Assembly: GCF_000002995.4 (NCBI RefSeq)
Contig: NW_025062477.1
Span: 4,312,649 to 4,376,648 of the forward strand
Length of the DNA stretch: 64,000 bases
Direction: 5' to 3'
From: Brugia malayi
Lineage: Eukaryota > Nematoda > Chromadorea > Rhabditida > Onchocercidae
A program made the position numbers and the translations under genes. Positions 15,403 to 32,472 of this stretch are shown piece after piece; the stretch's first letter is position 1; each line of letters starts with the position of its first letter. The notes under the pieces were generated by a model, which saw only the letters and a list, made by a program, of their open reading frames with translations, was not told the DNA's origin and searched no databases.

Positions 15403-15424
15403 TCGGGTAAGTCTTTTTACCCGA
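15403..15424. other. Perfect 8-bp hairpin
   Basis: TCGGGTAA, loop GTCTTT, TTACCCGA. It is GC-richer than its surroundings and lies in an island of higher complexity (about 15335-15440). No known RNA family is recognised. Confidence 0.3.
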
Positions 15425-15807
15425 GCAGATGTTCCTCCTTCAATTCTTTCATTTTTTTTGTTACAAAATAAAAAAAAAAAAGATGAAAAACGAAAAAAAA
15501 AAACGGAAGATGATAAGATTTCAATCTTTTTTTTTTTCCTTATTTCTTTTTCCCTTTTTTTTTTTTTCATTTTTCTTTTCCTCAATTATTTCTGCTAATA
15601 ATTAGCTTACAAAAAAAAAAAAAAAAAAATTTTTTTTCTAAAAATTTTTGAAAATATTATTATTGCTTCTTTTGCTTTTCTATCTTTAAAAAAAAAATCA
15701 AAAATACATTGAAATTAAACAAAATATTTTATAATAATTAAAATGCGTATTATATGTTTTTTTTTTTTCACAAATACTTTTCAAAAATTTTTCATAACTT
15801 CAAATTT

Positions 15808-15814
15808 AATAATA

Positions 15815-15905
<91 letters not shown>
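15808..15905. repeat. AAT trinucleotide microsatellite
   Basis: About 98 bp of nearly uninterrupted AAT repeats with one early AGT interruption. Confidence 0.95.
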
Positions 15906-15907
<2 letters not shown>

Positions 15908-18900
15908 GACAAAAGTTAACAACAATTGCAATATTAAATTAAATTATTTTTAAATTCGTTAAATTTTGCTTTAGAAAATATTTATCCAATTATTAGTTAA
16001 ATAATTGATAAAAATTTATTTAAATAAATGTAACTGTGTTTGTTTTTTTTTTTCTAATTTTTAGTTCTATTGCATAAATAAGTAAAAAATAAACAAGTAA
16101 ATCTACGATTCAAAAAAATTTCTTAAAATTTTTTTCACTCATTTTTTGTTTTCTTTTTTTTTGGACATTATTCTCTCAAAGAATTTATTTGTAAATTAAT
16201 TTGCTCCAAAAAAAAGAGAGAGAGAGAGAGAAAATAATTGCTACTAATTTTAACATTTTAATCATTCAAAATTGCAAAAAAAATAAACAAATATTAGTCC
16301 AATCTCTCTGTCCATCTCTTAGATGACCTTCACCTTTAGCTATGTCACTTTATTACTACTACATCAGTTTCTCTTACTGCTAATGATTTTAAAGTTATTT
16401 ATTTATTTTTTTTTCAGTTATATCATAAAATTATATTTAAACAATCACATTGAAAATTAAAATTAAAATTTATTCAGCTTAAATCAATAATGTTTTTCAT
16501 TTATAAAACTAATTTAGCATTTAAGAAAAGTTGCAAACAAAAGGAAATAATAACAATAATAGTTAGTAATTAATAATAATGATAACGATAGCAATAATAA
16601 CAAATAAATAGATAAATAAATGAAAAAATAAATAAATGAAAAGGACGAAATATTGGATAATATTTCTAATTTTCTGTTTCTCACCTATTCTTAATTAATT
16701 AAGTAAATAAACAGAGAAAGGTTAAGAGGAGAGAGAGTGAAAGAGAAGAGAGGGAGAATTTTGATAGGAGGGAAAAGATAAACTAAACTAAATGATTTTA
16801 TATTTGAATATTGATGATGACCTCCTACCTACCTACCTATCAATTGGCCAGAAAAACGAATAAATTCTATTTGGTTTTGATCGTCATATATCCACCGCAG
16901 GTGTTCATATATTACATATCTTTGAATAATAAAACAAATGCATAGAATAGTACAAATAAAAAAACAACATATTTACATAGAGAGAGAGAGAGAAAGGGAG
17001 AGAGAGGGAGACAGAGAGTAAAGAGAGCAGGGAAAATGTTGAAGTAGTAAAGAAATAAATGATTTACGATGAATGAGAAAGAAAAGGAAGAAAGGGAAAC
17101 ATATATATATTGAATAAATAAAATTTTTAATAATCTGATCATGATAATTGATGAAATAATTAGAAAAGGAAAGAATTACTGTTAAACTTTAAGAAAAAAA
17201 AAATACAAATAAATGAATATAAACTCAAATACTCAAATTCTTAATGCTTTTCTTATTTATATTTAAAAATTCATCAAATGTCATTCATTATCTTAACATT
17301 AATTAAAAATTAGTAGTTTGTGCTATTATTTTTCCTACCTTTTTTTTGTTTTTCAAAAAATACAGAAATTAATATGAAATAAGTTTAAAGTTTATAAAAG
17401 CAATTTAAAGTTTAATTTTATTATTTAATTTTGTTATCTGTTATAAAAAAAAACGCAGTTTCTGGCCTGGTTTTTTGCTACTAAAAATAAAAATGAAATA
17501 AGAAAAATGATAAAATTTAAAGTGTTACATAATTTTATATGCAAATTTTCATTTCTTTTAGCTTGATTCAATTTAATTGAAACAGTTACAAATCATTTTT
17601 CTAAATTTTTAAACTTAGCAAAAGTTAATGAATGTAATTTTGAAAAAAATACAGCTAAAAATTCTCGACTTTTAAATTACTAAAATTAAATTTCTTTCAA
17701 ATTTCAACGTTTGAATTCAAAATTATTTTGTTTATGATTTGCATAAATAACAGCTACCAGAATTAATATTAGTCGCATTTGAAATAATATATACACCTAC
17801 AAAAAAAAAAAAAAAAAAAAAAGCTTATCACTTTGATTAATTCTGGATGACATTTTAGCGTTGCTAATCAATTAACTAAGATTTTATTTATTTATTTATT
17901 TTTTAAAACAATTTTCAGTTATATTTAGTTAGTACACATACAAACACACAAAATTATTCATATATACTAATTATATTTATTTTTCTAATGATAAACTAAA
18001 TGAAATTATGAAAAAAAGAATAAAATAAATTACATTCCGAAATCTGCTGTACTTTTCATAAATCAAAATATAAAACATTAAATGACATTTGGCTTAAAAA
18101 ATGTCATATGACACTTTTTAAAGTTTTCTCTTCCTGTCTCATTCCCTCTCTCTCTCTCTCTCTCGTTCTCGGCTTCTCATTTCTCACAATCTCGAAGTTT
18201 CCCTTAACAACGCATATCATTAGTTATTCAATTAAATTTTACCGTATCCTTTCTGCCTTCCTTTTGCTCCTCATTCTTTCTCTCATTTTCAAGAAAAACT
18301 ATAATAATAATTAATAATAATAGTAGTAATAATAATAGTAATAATTAATAATGATAATTAATGACAATAATAATAATAACAATTAATAATTATAATAATA
18401 ATAATCTCTTACTCCTCTATTTTTTATTATAATAAAAGTTTGAAATTGTGAAAGCTATAAAATTCCCTTTTTATTTTTCTCTCTCTCTTTCTTCTCGTTT
18501 TTTGTTTTCTCAAAACCATTCAATTTCTATTTTACTTCATTTTTTCGTTTAATTATCTATCAATTCACTTCTTTTTATTTATTTTTCTCTTTTTTTAATG
18601 ATGTGAATTTTTACTATCAAATAATTTTACTTTAACTTTTATGAATTTTGTTAAGCATTGAAATAAAAAAAAGGAAAAAAAAAAAGAAAAAAGATAGGAA
18701 AAAAAATGAGGGATTGAAAATTTTTACTGATATTAAAATAAATTTACAAAATGACATAAAGTAAATTAAATGTGTTAAAAAAAAAAAAAAAAAAAAAGTG
18801 GCAAATAAATGATATAAGCATAAAAATGATGTCATGGGAATTAAACTAATAGAATTATATTAACAAATAAAATTGACTAATTTTCAATTAATTATCTCTT

Positions 18901-19367
18901 TCCTTCTTACTTTATTTTTAGTTGTTAACAAAATAAAATAACAAATGGAATGTTTGTTATTTCATGTTGTATTTCCAATAAATTAAATTTGCCAAATTGT
19001 AAAAGAAATGGGATGGAAAGCTTGGCTAATTATTGTAAAAATTAGTCTTACTCATCATAATCTCGCTTATATTAAAGTATTACTTAAATGTTTTTTCCAA
19101 ATGATAACAATAAATTAAGGCTAATCGATCAGTGTTAAAGTAAAGTATGTTTTTTGTGTGATAAATAAATGGATATATTTATTTTATTTAAGACATTTAG
19201 ATTTGATAATTACTAATTACTGATTAGCTAGTAAGCTAATTCAAAAAATAAATTCATTAAGAATGATTATTTCCAATTCAACCATTAATTAAGAATACTA
19301 CCATTAATTTGAACTGTTTGATTACTTTCATTAAAATTTTCATTACTGATTAATAATCGATATTATC

Positions 19368-19369
<2 letters not shown>

Positions 19370-19452
<83 letters not shown>
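19370..19452. repeat. ATT trinucleotide microsatellite
   Basis: About 83 bp of uninterrupted ATT repeats. Confidence 0.95.
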
Positions 19453-19975
19453 GCAATAACTGGTAGTAAAACTATAAAATGTTTTAAATGATAAAAGGAA
19501 ATATCACATTATATGATAAATTATCATTTTACTGTAAATTGAAATACTAGTTACCTAATATTTTTCATTTTCCCACACATACACACAAAATTTTTTTAAA
19601 AAATTTAATTCTAAAATTTTAACTTACTTTTTTGTTACTTTTAAAAAGTTACTTTGTTCATCTTTTTCAAAGCTTATAAAAATTATAAAAGAAAGTAGAA
19701 AAAAACAAAAACAAAAATAAAAATTAAAAATAAAAATTATTTTTTTTTTTTTTGTTTTTTGTCGTTCGTAACCAAATAAAAGAGAAAGAAAGAAAATGAA
19801 TGAAAGAAAGAAAAAAAATGGATGAATGAATGAATGATATTAAAATGAGGAATGAAAAAAAAAGGACGATGAAAAGGACATGAAAGTCAATTTGCATGAT
19901 ATACAGTTGAAGCGTGTCAATCCGGTTCAAAATTCGTATAAGGATATTTTGATGGGTGAATAATGATGGGGCGGG

Positions 19976-20066
19976 TAAAGAAAATGGGTAAAGGAAGGGA
20001 AGGGAAGGGAAGGGAAGGTTATGTGTTACAGGTGAAAATGATAGGTGTAGTAGTAGTAGTAGTAGC
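19976..20066. repeat. AAGGG and GTA short tandem repeats
   Basis: A GGGAA-type pentanucleotide run (about 19994-20018) is followed 20-30 bp later by a GTA run (about 20047-20064). Confidence 0.85.
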
Positions 20067-20687
20067 ATTTCAATTCAAAATTGAAACAACAAAGAGCAAA
20101 AGAGGATGAATGAACTACTACTATTAAAAAAGAAGGGCAAATATATGTATGCCAAGCAAATGGATGGTAATGATATTGAATGAATGTCCTATGATGAATT
20201 TGGCGCCTTTATCATTAAATTTTTTCAAAAAAATTAACATTGAAATTTTAATTTGATAATTAACAATTTGATAATCAAATCTGATAATTGATAATTAATT
20301 TTTTTGCATGATAATTTTTGTGTTAAGAATTATAATTTGTTTACTTTTGATCTTTGTTCTCTTCCTTCTTTTGTTTTGTTTTTTTTTTGGTAGAATATTT
20401 GACTTTTAGAATATTCATAATTAAAATTTAAGATATTTCTGGAATATTCGAGGTTACTTTATTTATTTTTTTCTTTTTTAAGATATTTCAGATTTTGTGT
20501 TTTTACTTTTTTTTGAAAAAAAAAAGGAAACATTTGGAATGTATAAAAATCGAAATTTTAATTCATGCATATTTGAATTATTATTTCACTTTTTGCTTTC
20601 ATCCAGATTTTTTTTGTTTTCATATTGCTAACCGATTCCGGAATAATACTTTTCATATTAAAGTAATACTTTTTTTTTTTTATAATT

Positions 20688-20854
20688 ATAATCATTGTCT
20701 TTTCCGGTAACATTATTATCATTATAATCACTATCTTTTCCGGTACATTATTATCATTATAATCATTGTCTTTTCCGGTAACATTATTATCTTTATAATC
20801 ATTATCTTTTCCGGTAACATTATTATCTTTATAATCATTATCTTTTCCGGTAGC
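20688..20854. repeat. 36-bp minisatellite, about 4.6 copies
   Basis: Units begin ATAATC at 20688, 20724, 20759, 20795 and 20831, giving periods of 36, 35, 36 and 36. Each contains TCTTTTCCGGTA, so the repeat carries a CCGG in otherwise AT-only sequence. Confidence 0.93.
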
Positions 20855-23070
20855 ATGGATTTATTACAATTTGAATATTTAAACAAGAAAACATTTTTTT
20901 TCCAGCTTTTAAATATATATTTATTTATTTAGTAACAATGCTATGATTTCATCGAATCCAAAATATTTTTTCCAAATTCAATGAAAACAAATTTCAGTAT
21001 AATGTTAACAAATCGATGAATGTCAAATTAATTTGAATGTAAAAAAATTGACGAAAATTTGCTGTTTTAGTCAATCAAATTTATAGCATAAATTACTGAA
21101 ATTATCGATTCAAAAAAAAAAAATGAAATAATGATTTTTTATTTTTTTTTATATGCATAGAAAAAAATTTTGAAAAATTTTTCAAAATTAAACTTTAACT
21201 TATATTTTTAAACCTTAATTTATACTTTTAAATTTTAATTTATATTTTTTCTTTCTTTCTTTCTTTTTGTTTTTTGTTGTTGAAAAAAATTGCTTTAGTG
21301 TTTTACAGATAAAAAAAAGAAAAGCAATAAACTTACAGTTAATATATTTAATTTTTGCGAAGTAATTTTTTTTTCGTTTTTTCGTTCTTTTTTTTTTAGT
21401 GAAATCTTTGAGAATAATTTATTGTCTTAAAAAAAAATGATAAGTATCTAAATTTTATGTGATATTTTCTTTTTTTTTTTTTCTGAAAATTTAACAGTAT
21501 GATTAATATTTGTTAATATGAGGATATATCGAGAGAGAGAGGGAGAGAGAGGGAGGGAGAGAAAGAGAAAAAGAAAAAGGAAGGAAGGATAAGGACAAGG
21601 AGAAAAGGAAAAGGATGATTGAGGGGGTTAAAGCCTATCTTATGGACCGTTAACTTGGTTAATAACTAGGTTCATTCCTTATTGCTTCCTCTCTCTCTCT
21701 CCTTTTTTTTCCTTTTCCCGCCCCCGTCCCCTTCCCCTCCCTTTTACCCCCCCGCTGAGTTTTTTATATTTGTCGGTTTTACATCAAAGAGAGGAAAGAA
21801 AAAAAAAGAATTTCTCGTTTTTTTTTTTTGTCTCTCATCAAATATTGAATGTAAAATATCTATCTAATATGGAAGAGGAGGGAATAAAAAAAATTTTTTA
21901 AATTTTAAAGTTAATAATAATTTTTTCAATTATTATCAATGATATGAACAACAACTAAAAGTATCAGTTGCTAAAATTTAGCAAATCTAAATTAGATTTG
22001 TAGAATAATTTTTTTTTTTTTTTTTAAACAAAATTTTTTTTAAATAAACAATTAAAATTTTCCTTATCATTTCATTTCTTATTCATTCACTCATCAAATT
22101 AGAACAAAATTATTGTATTGATTATAACAAATAGTAAATTATTGAATACGACAGATTAGTTTATTATCTTTTAACAAGTGATAAACAATGATGTTTACAC
22201 GATTGACAAGTGGTCACGTTTAGTCACGTACGGAAACGTTGATCACGTGTATTCCTTCATTGATTGATAAATGGTAAAAGCTTAGTTAGAATTTATGCAA
22301 TTGGATTACATATATGTTTAAGAAATTTTAAAATTGTACAAATTTTCGCTCTTTTTTTTGTTCACCGTTGTCATATAATATAGATGAGAATACATACGAA
22401 TTTTTAGTTTAATATCTAAAAAAAAGTAACAAAATTTAATTTAAAAATAAAATAAATATCATTGTATTAAACAATTCGATAATATCTACCAGAAATATTT
22501 ATGGTACAAATAATTACAAAGAAATTATTCACACATCTAACAATGTCAAAATATTGACAAAAGAAAAAAAAAGAATTCATATTACATGAAATTTATTGAT
22601 TTGAATTTAAATTTATTTATTTATTTAGTTAAATTTCATTTCATTAATTAAACAATTATAAGAAGAAAAAGAAAAATGAAAAAGAGAAGAAACGAAAGAG
22701 AGAGAGAGAGGGCGAGAGAATGAAAGAAAAGGAATGTTTTATGTATTGTAATTTAGGCTAAATGTCATCAGATGTCAACAGTAATGCGTTAAATTTGAAT
22801 CATTATTGATAGGACCAAGTAGTAGATGAGTTAAATGAATGACATTCAGGTAAAAAGACAACAGGTAAGATGGATGTTTACATTAGAACATTTGTTCATA
22901 TATATTAATACAGGTAAAGGTGTATAACTTGTCCATAAAACAGTCCATTTTAATAATTCAATAAAAGAAATTTAAAAATGAAATATTCAAATCATACAAT
23001 CAAAAAATTAAATTAAATATATATCAATATAAAGTTAAAAAGTTAAAAATGCATAGCCAGATGAATAGAT

Positions 23071-23155
23071 AGATGCACACAGACATTTGCGCTTAAAGAG
23101 ATGCACATAGACATTTGCGCTTAAAGAGACGCACATAGATATTTGCGCTTTAAAG
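23071..23155. repeat. 28-bp tandem repeat, 3 copies
   Basis: Units start at 23071, 23099 and 23127. The shared core is GCACA-AGA-ATTTGCGCTT. The third copy has a few substitutions and one extra T. Confidence 0.9.
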
Positions 23156-24908
23156 ATAGGCTTTATTCAATAATTTAATTTGAGAAATCTTTCTCTATTT
23201 TTTTTCTTTCTCACTTTTAGACAAATGAATGGTAATCTAATAATGTTAATACTATATGACCTTCATTTTTAAATTAGATTATGTAAATTTCCTTCCCTTT
23301 CTTTTTCCACTTTTTTTTCTCTCTCTCTCTCTCTCCCTCTCTATGCCATTCTTTTCTTCGTCAAGGAATGAAATATTTAATTAATTAATTAACTGATAAA
23401 AGAATGATGTAATTTTATTTAACTAAGAATGAAACGATATATTTATTATTTATCGAAAACTATTATTGTATTAAATAATTTATCGATTAATTAATGTTTC
23501 CTATTTCCATCTTTCTTTTTGTTTTTATTTTGTGCTAATTCATAAACTGAACAAAACAAAACAAAAAAATTATTTAATTTTTTAATTATTTAATTTTTTT
23601 GATTAATAAGCTAATATCTTTTATTTTTCCAAATTCATTAATGATTATCAATTAGCATTTTTGATTTTGTTTTATAAATTTATTCAAATATTTTAGTAAA
23701 TAAAAAAGTGCTTTTCAATTCCGAATTACACAAAATTACTTACAAATGATTTATGATTAATATACGACATCAAAAATTTATTTGACAAAGACAAATTTGA
23801 ATTTAAAGAAAAAAAAAGGATTTCTGGCGATAATTTGATGAGTAAGATAATATGAAATGATTTATTAAGCCTAAATATTATTTCATATTTCATAAAGAGG
23901 CGTAAATTTCATAAACAATGAAATAATCGGCGAATAATCACAAAGAGAAGAGGAGGCACTTCTCATTTCGGAGGGTTTCAATGGATGGTAATTTCGAATC
24001 TTTTCAGTATTTGAATGTTGTTCAAATAAAATTATTCTTTTCCCTTCCTTTACAATTTATAAATTTAAAATAATTTAAAGTTTTAGTAGACTATGGTGAA
24101 ATAAGTTAAGCAAATTTAAATATTTATTGTATCTTATTTATTGTATTCAACAATATTTTGAAATGTAAAATTTCAAGAATAAAAATCAAAAACTTTACTG
24201 TCTTTAAAAATTGTTACTTTTTTTATCATTTTTGTAACTATTTTGAATTTTAAATTGCAGAATGCTACCAATCACATAAAAGAAAAATATAGTGAAATTA
24301 AAAATAGAACACTGCCAATTTTGGAAAAATGAAGTAATTGATTATGATAATAACAGTAATAATAATGAAATAATAGTGATAAATAATAATGATAATGATA
24401 ATAATAGTAATTATTACTATTATGAATAGCAATAATAAAGAGTACTGATAATCTGCTGAAACGGAGATAGAAAGGTAATGATAATAACAGCGATGAAGAT
24501 GATAAGTGATTACGATGATGCTGGATGATTGATATGGTTTATAATATGATCTGATAACTTATCAGATCACTCATTAAATAGATCAATTGCGAAAAAAAAT
24601 TGATTGATACAAAAACCTAATTATACAGCAATTATTCAGACAATTAAATAACTTAAAAATTATTTCGCTCACTTTTTTATGTCTGAAGTAAAGCATACAT
24701 TCTAAGCAATAAAATTTTGTAATTCTAATTTGAAGAAATTACATATGATTGAAAATGAGATCACTTTTAGAAATTTGATCAAAATTTTTGAAAAAATTTC
24801 AAAAAAAAAAATTGATCATCAAAAAATTGCGAAATAAAACTTTAAAATGTGCTTAAAAAAAAGAAAAACAAATGCAAATAGTTACATTTTCAGTGGAAAG
24901 AAAAACAT

Positions 24909-24972
24909 TAGTAATAATAACTTTGGGTAATTCTTAGAGTTAGTAATAATAATTTTGGGTAATTCTTACAGT
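24909..24972. repeat. 32-bp direct repeat, 2 copies
   Basis: Two adjacent copies contain TTTGGGTAATTCTTA, at 24909-24940 and 24941-24972, with about three mismatches. Confidence 0.85.
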
Positions 24973-25793
24973 TAATTAATCCATTAAACTTCCAATTTAT
25001 AGCAAATTGGTAACTTTTCCTTTTCGTATACCAATTTTTGCTATGCATGGATGAATTGCTGTTATTAAACAATTAATTAATTAAGTTTGCTTTTTTATCA
25101 TATAAAATGATTACTTTGTTATAGATGAAATTTTATTGACAAATTGTGCAAATTACTAAACAAATGTTAAAATTGTTAAATAATATAACTATTACTTTAA
25201 CAAATGATATTTGCTTATAATAAATTATGAAAAATTTATTATTTTAGTTTTATTTGAGAAATAAGAAGAATTTATAATAGAATAAATCGTCGTGTGTTAT
25301 TGAATATTAGCATAAGAAAATTTTATTATATATTGTTTTATACTCTTAGTGTTTTTAAAGGAAATATAATGGTATTTTCAACTTTCTTGAGTGTTTTGCA
25401 TTTTGATAGAAATTAGAGCAAAAAAAGTAATTAATTTAGGATTGACAAAAAAAAAAAGAAAATTCAGCATGAATATCAGTTTTTGTTAACATTCTAATCG
25501 CAGTAATTTCAATTTCAACTTCCCTTCAAGTTATGTTTATAAGTAATTAATATAAATAATATCTTTTTAATGTTGAGATTTATGAAGGAAAGCTAATTAA
25601 TTAAACTAAAGTAAAATGAATTATAAAAATTGGAAGTGGCAGAATGAATGTGATTTATCAATTTTTTAATCAGTTTCAGATATTTCATAAAGGAAGAACT
25701 ATATGAACTTTTAAACTTTAACAAATAACTGATAACAAAGGACTGTTCAATTCTGAATTAATTATGTATACAAAATATAAATTAGAAAAAGAG

Positions 25794-25799
25794 AAAAAA
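25794..25799 (-). terminator. Pol III terminator of tRNA-Gly
   Basis: Six consecutive T on the minus strand, 5-10 nt past the tRNA 3' end: a standard RNA polymerase III termination signal. Confidence 0.8.
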
Positions 25800-25803
25800 C
25801 CGA

Positions 25804-25874
25804 TGCATCGGCCGGGAATCGAACCCGGGCCGCCCGCGTGGCAGGCGAGCATTCTACCACTGAACCACCGATGC
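25804..25874 (-). tRNA. tRNA-Gly (anticodon GCC)
   Basis: A 71-nt cloverleaf on the minus strand. The acceptor stem GCATCGG pairs perfectly with CCGATGC, with discriminator A at 25804. The D-loop (TTCAGTGGTAGAA), anticodon loop carrying GCC and T-arm (GGTTCGATTCC) are all canonical, so internal A and B boxes are intact. There is no intron. The T6 terminator follows directly. It is isolated, about 2 kb from the end of the MYST gene. Confidence 0.98.
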
Positions 25875-27916
25875 CACGTATATCCTTACCTTCTAAATTT
25901 AAGTCAAATCGAAATTTCATAAATTTATCAACAATATCAGCAGTTTATTTTCGAATTAAAAATTTGTTGAAATGAAAAAGTCTTCGAAATCCCATATGCA
26001 TTTGCTCAAATTCATTTAGCCTCAATTTACATTGAAATAAACTATGAATTCTTCCACCAATTATGCAAGCAAAAAAGAAAATTAATATTTAAATTCTACT
26101 TTTTTACTCTTTCTGCATTATACAACATCCTTCTACTATTCAGTTTATCACATAGGTATTACAAATCGTTACTATCAATGTATCATATGAAACAACTTAA
26201 CATTGTCATCAGTAAACTTTTATTTCTTCACCATATTGAAAAATTCGCACCATCCAGTTTATTTGCTCCAGCTTTAGCTTTTTCAAAAAAAAAAATTAAT
26301 AATGGAAAAAAGAGAAGATAAGGAGAAGGAAGGTTGGGAATTGTTATTGGTTGTTTGGATCTTTTTCTTCTTTTTTTTTTTTTGTTTCATTTATAAATTA
26401 TTCTTATATTTTTTTTTCAAACAATGAAATATTTTATTTGAAAACTATATTCTGCATGAGGAGTTAATATAATGTGAAATATTGATTTGAATAAGCTCTT
26501 TCATCAAAATAATTTTGCATTATCAATATAAACATGTAAATGCAAATCAATTAATATATGGAAAGTTTTCCTTCTTTTTTTTTTCTGGAATTGAATTAAA
26601 TGAGCAAGAAGAAAAAAAAAAAAAAAAGGGAACAAGATAAGGAATAAATATAAAACACATTCAATGCACTAATGAATTATGAAATAATCATTAAAATATA
26701 GTCAAAGTAATATTTTACAGGAATATAAGCGATAGTGATAGTAACGGCAATATTATGCAAAAAAAAACAAAACAAAACAAATAAAAAACAGGCATATCGT
26801 TTTATGTTGAAAAGCAATTTAAAAGGGAAACAGAGAAGATTGTTCAGAAATCACATCATAAATTATATTTCAAAATATATGAACAACATTTAGCTTTGTC
26901 AATTTTGAATTTTTGAGAATTTCAATTTTATAAACAAGTTCACCTCTAATAAATATCATTCTTCCATATTTGTTTGCATCCGAATATCCTAAAATTATTC
27001 CGATTTTATGACATTCATCGACACGCTATAACTGTAATTATTCCGTCTTCGAATTAAAAGTTTCAGTATCTTAGAAAATGCAACAAGAAAGAGGGGAAAA
27101 GGCAGATAGAAAGAATTCTATTAATTTGATTGATAAAATTCTGCTCTACCTTTACTTTGTTACAATTGCCTACTTCTTGTCAATTCGATTTCTATATTTC
27201 AATGTCATAATCAATGTTTTCATTCTAAGTGATATTGATGATCATTTAACTTTCTGATAAGCTGAGGTACAAAACACAATAGTAACAGAGATACAATTCT
27301 AAAATAGTGACCAAAAGCCTGTAGGAAATTACCTAAAAAAATTGTTGCATAATTTTTCTTAAATAGTTGAAATCCATACAACAAGAGATAATAATGAAGT
27401 GATCTTTAAAATTTTTTCTTTCAATAATAAGACAGAGATACTCAGTGTATTTTTCAAATAAGTTTTTATAAATTTCTCAAAACGATTCTTGAAAAATCTA
27501 ATTATGCAGCTGAAATTTATACATTTGCATTACGCATGAAAGCTGAAGCCTAAAAATAATCAGTTGACCTCTAACTTAAATGCATCATGTACTGATCGGC
27601 AAAAATTAACGCAGAAAACAAATCATGTATATAAAATCAGAGAATTGAACAAATAAAACAAAAAAACGAGGGAAGATCTATATGAGTTAAAAGTAAATGC
27701 TTTAAATTCACAATTCAGCCCAAAAATGAATTCGAAATCTACATTCAATTATAATAAAATCCAAGATTCAATCACAGATTTTTTCTTAAGAGCATTTTTC
27801 CTTTTCACCAAAAAATAATACACTAATAAATTTACAAATAACGTTTCAAAGTCAAAAATGTAGGAAGGCAACAACTGGCATAAAAGAACAAATGAGTTAT
27901 TCAATTTCAAAGAGTT
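25875..27916. other. Intergenic, no gene seen
   Basis: AT-rich with no coding-like segment. The part adjoining 27917 is the 3' flank of the MYST gene. No exact AATAAA was found close to its stop on the minus strand. Confidence 0.5.

Positions 27917-32472
<4,556 letters not shown>

Larger units (their letters stand above)
9001..15800. other. Gene-poor AT-rich region with microsatellites
   Basis: No gene is seen. Contents include a GATC microsatellite (about 9072-9095), a GGAC microsatellite (about 9149-9168), a T tract of about 30 (9414-9443), a DR4-type repeat (9719-9734), a 14-bp palindrome (9526-9539), an ACA tract (11446-11465), GA/TC tracts (11830-11861, 13618-13643, 13915-13944), a TTCACC cluster (about 14740-14783) and a perfect hairpin (15403-15424). 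Confidence 0.5.
15906..25793. other. Gene-poor AT-rich region up to tRNA-Gly
   Basis: No exon is supported. The open frames here are low-complexity readings of poly-T, TC or AAT tracts. It contains an ATT microsatellite, AAGGG and GTA repeats, a 36-bp minisatellite, a TTTC tract (about 21250-21268), a C-rich tract (21716-21755), three TCACGT hexamers (22214-22248), a 28-bp tandem repeat and a 32-bp direct repeat. Confidence 0.5.
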
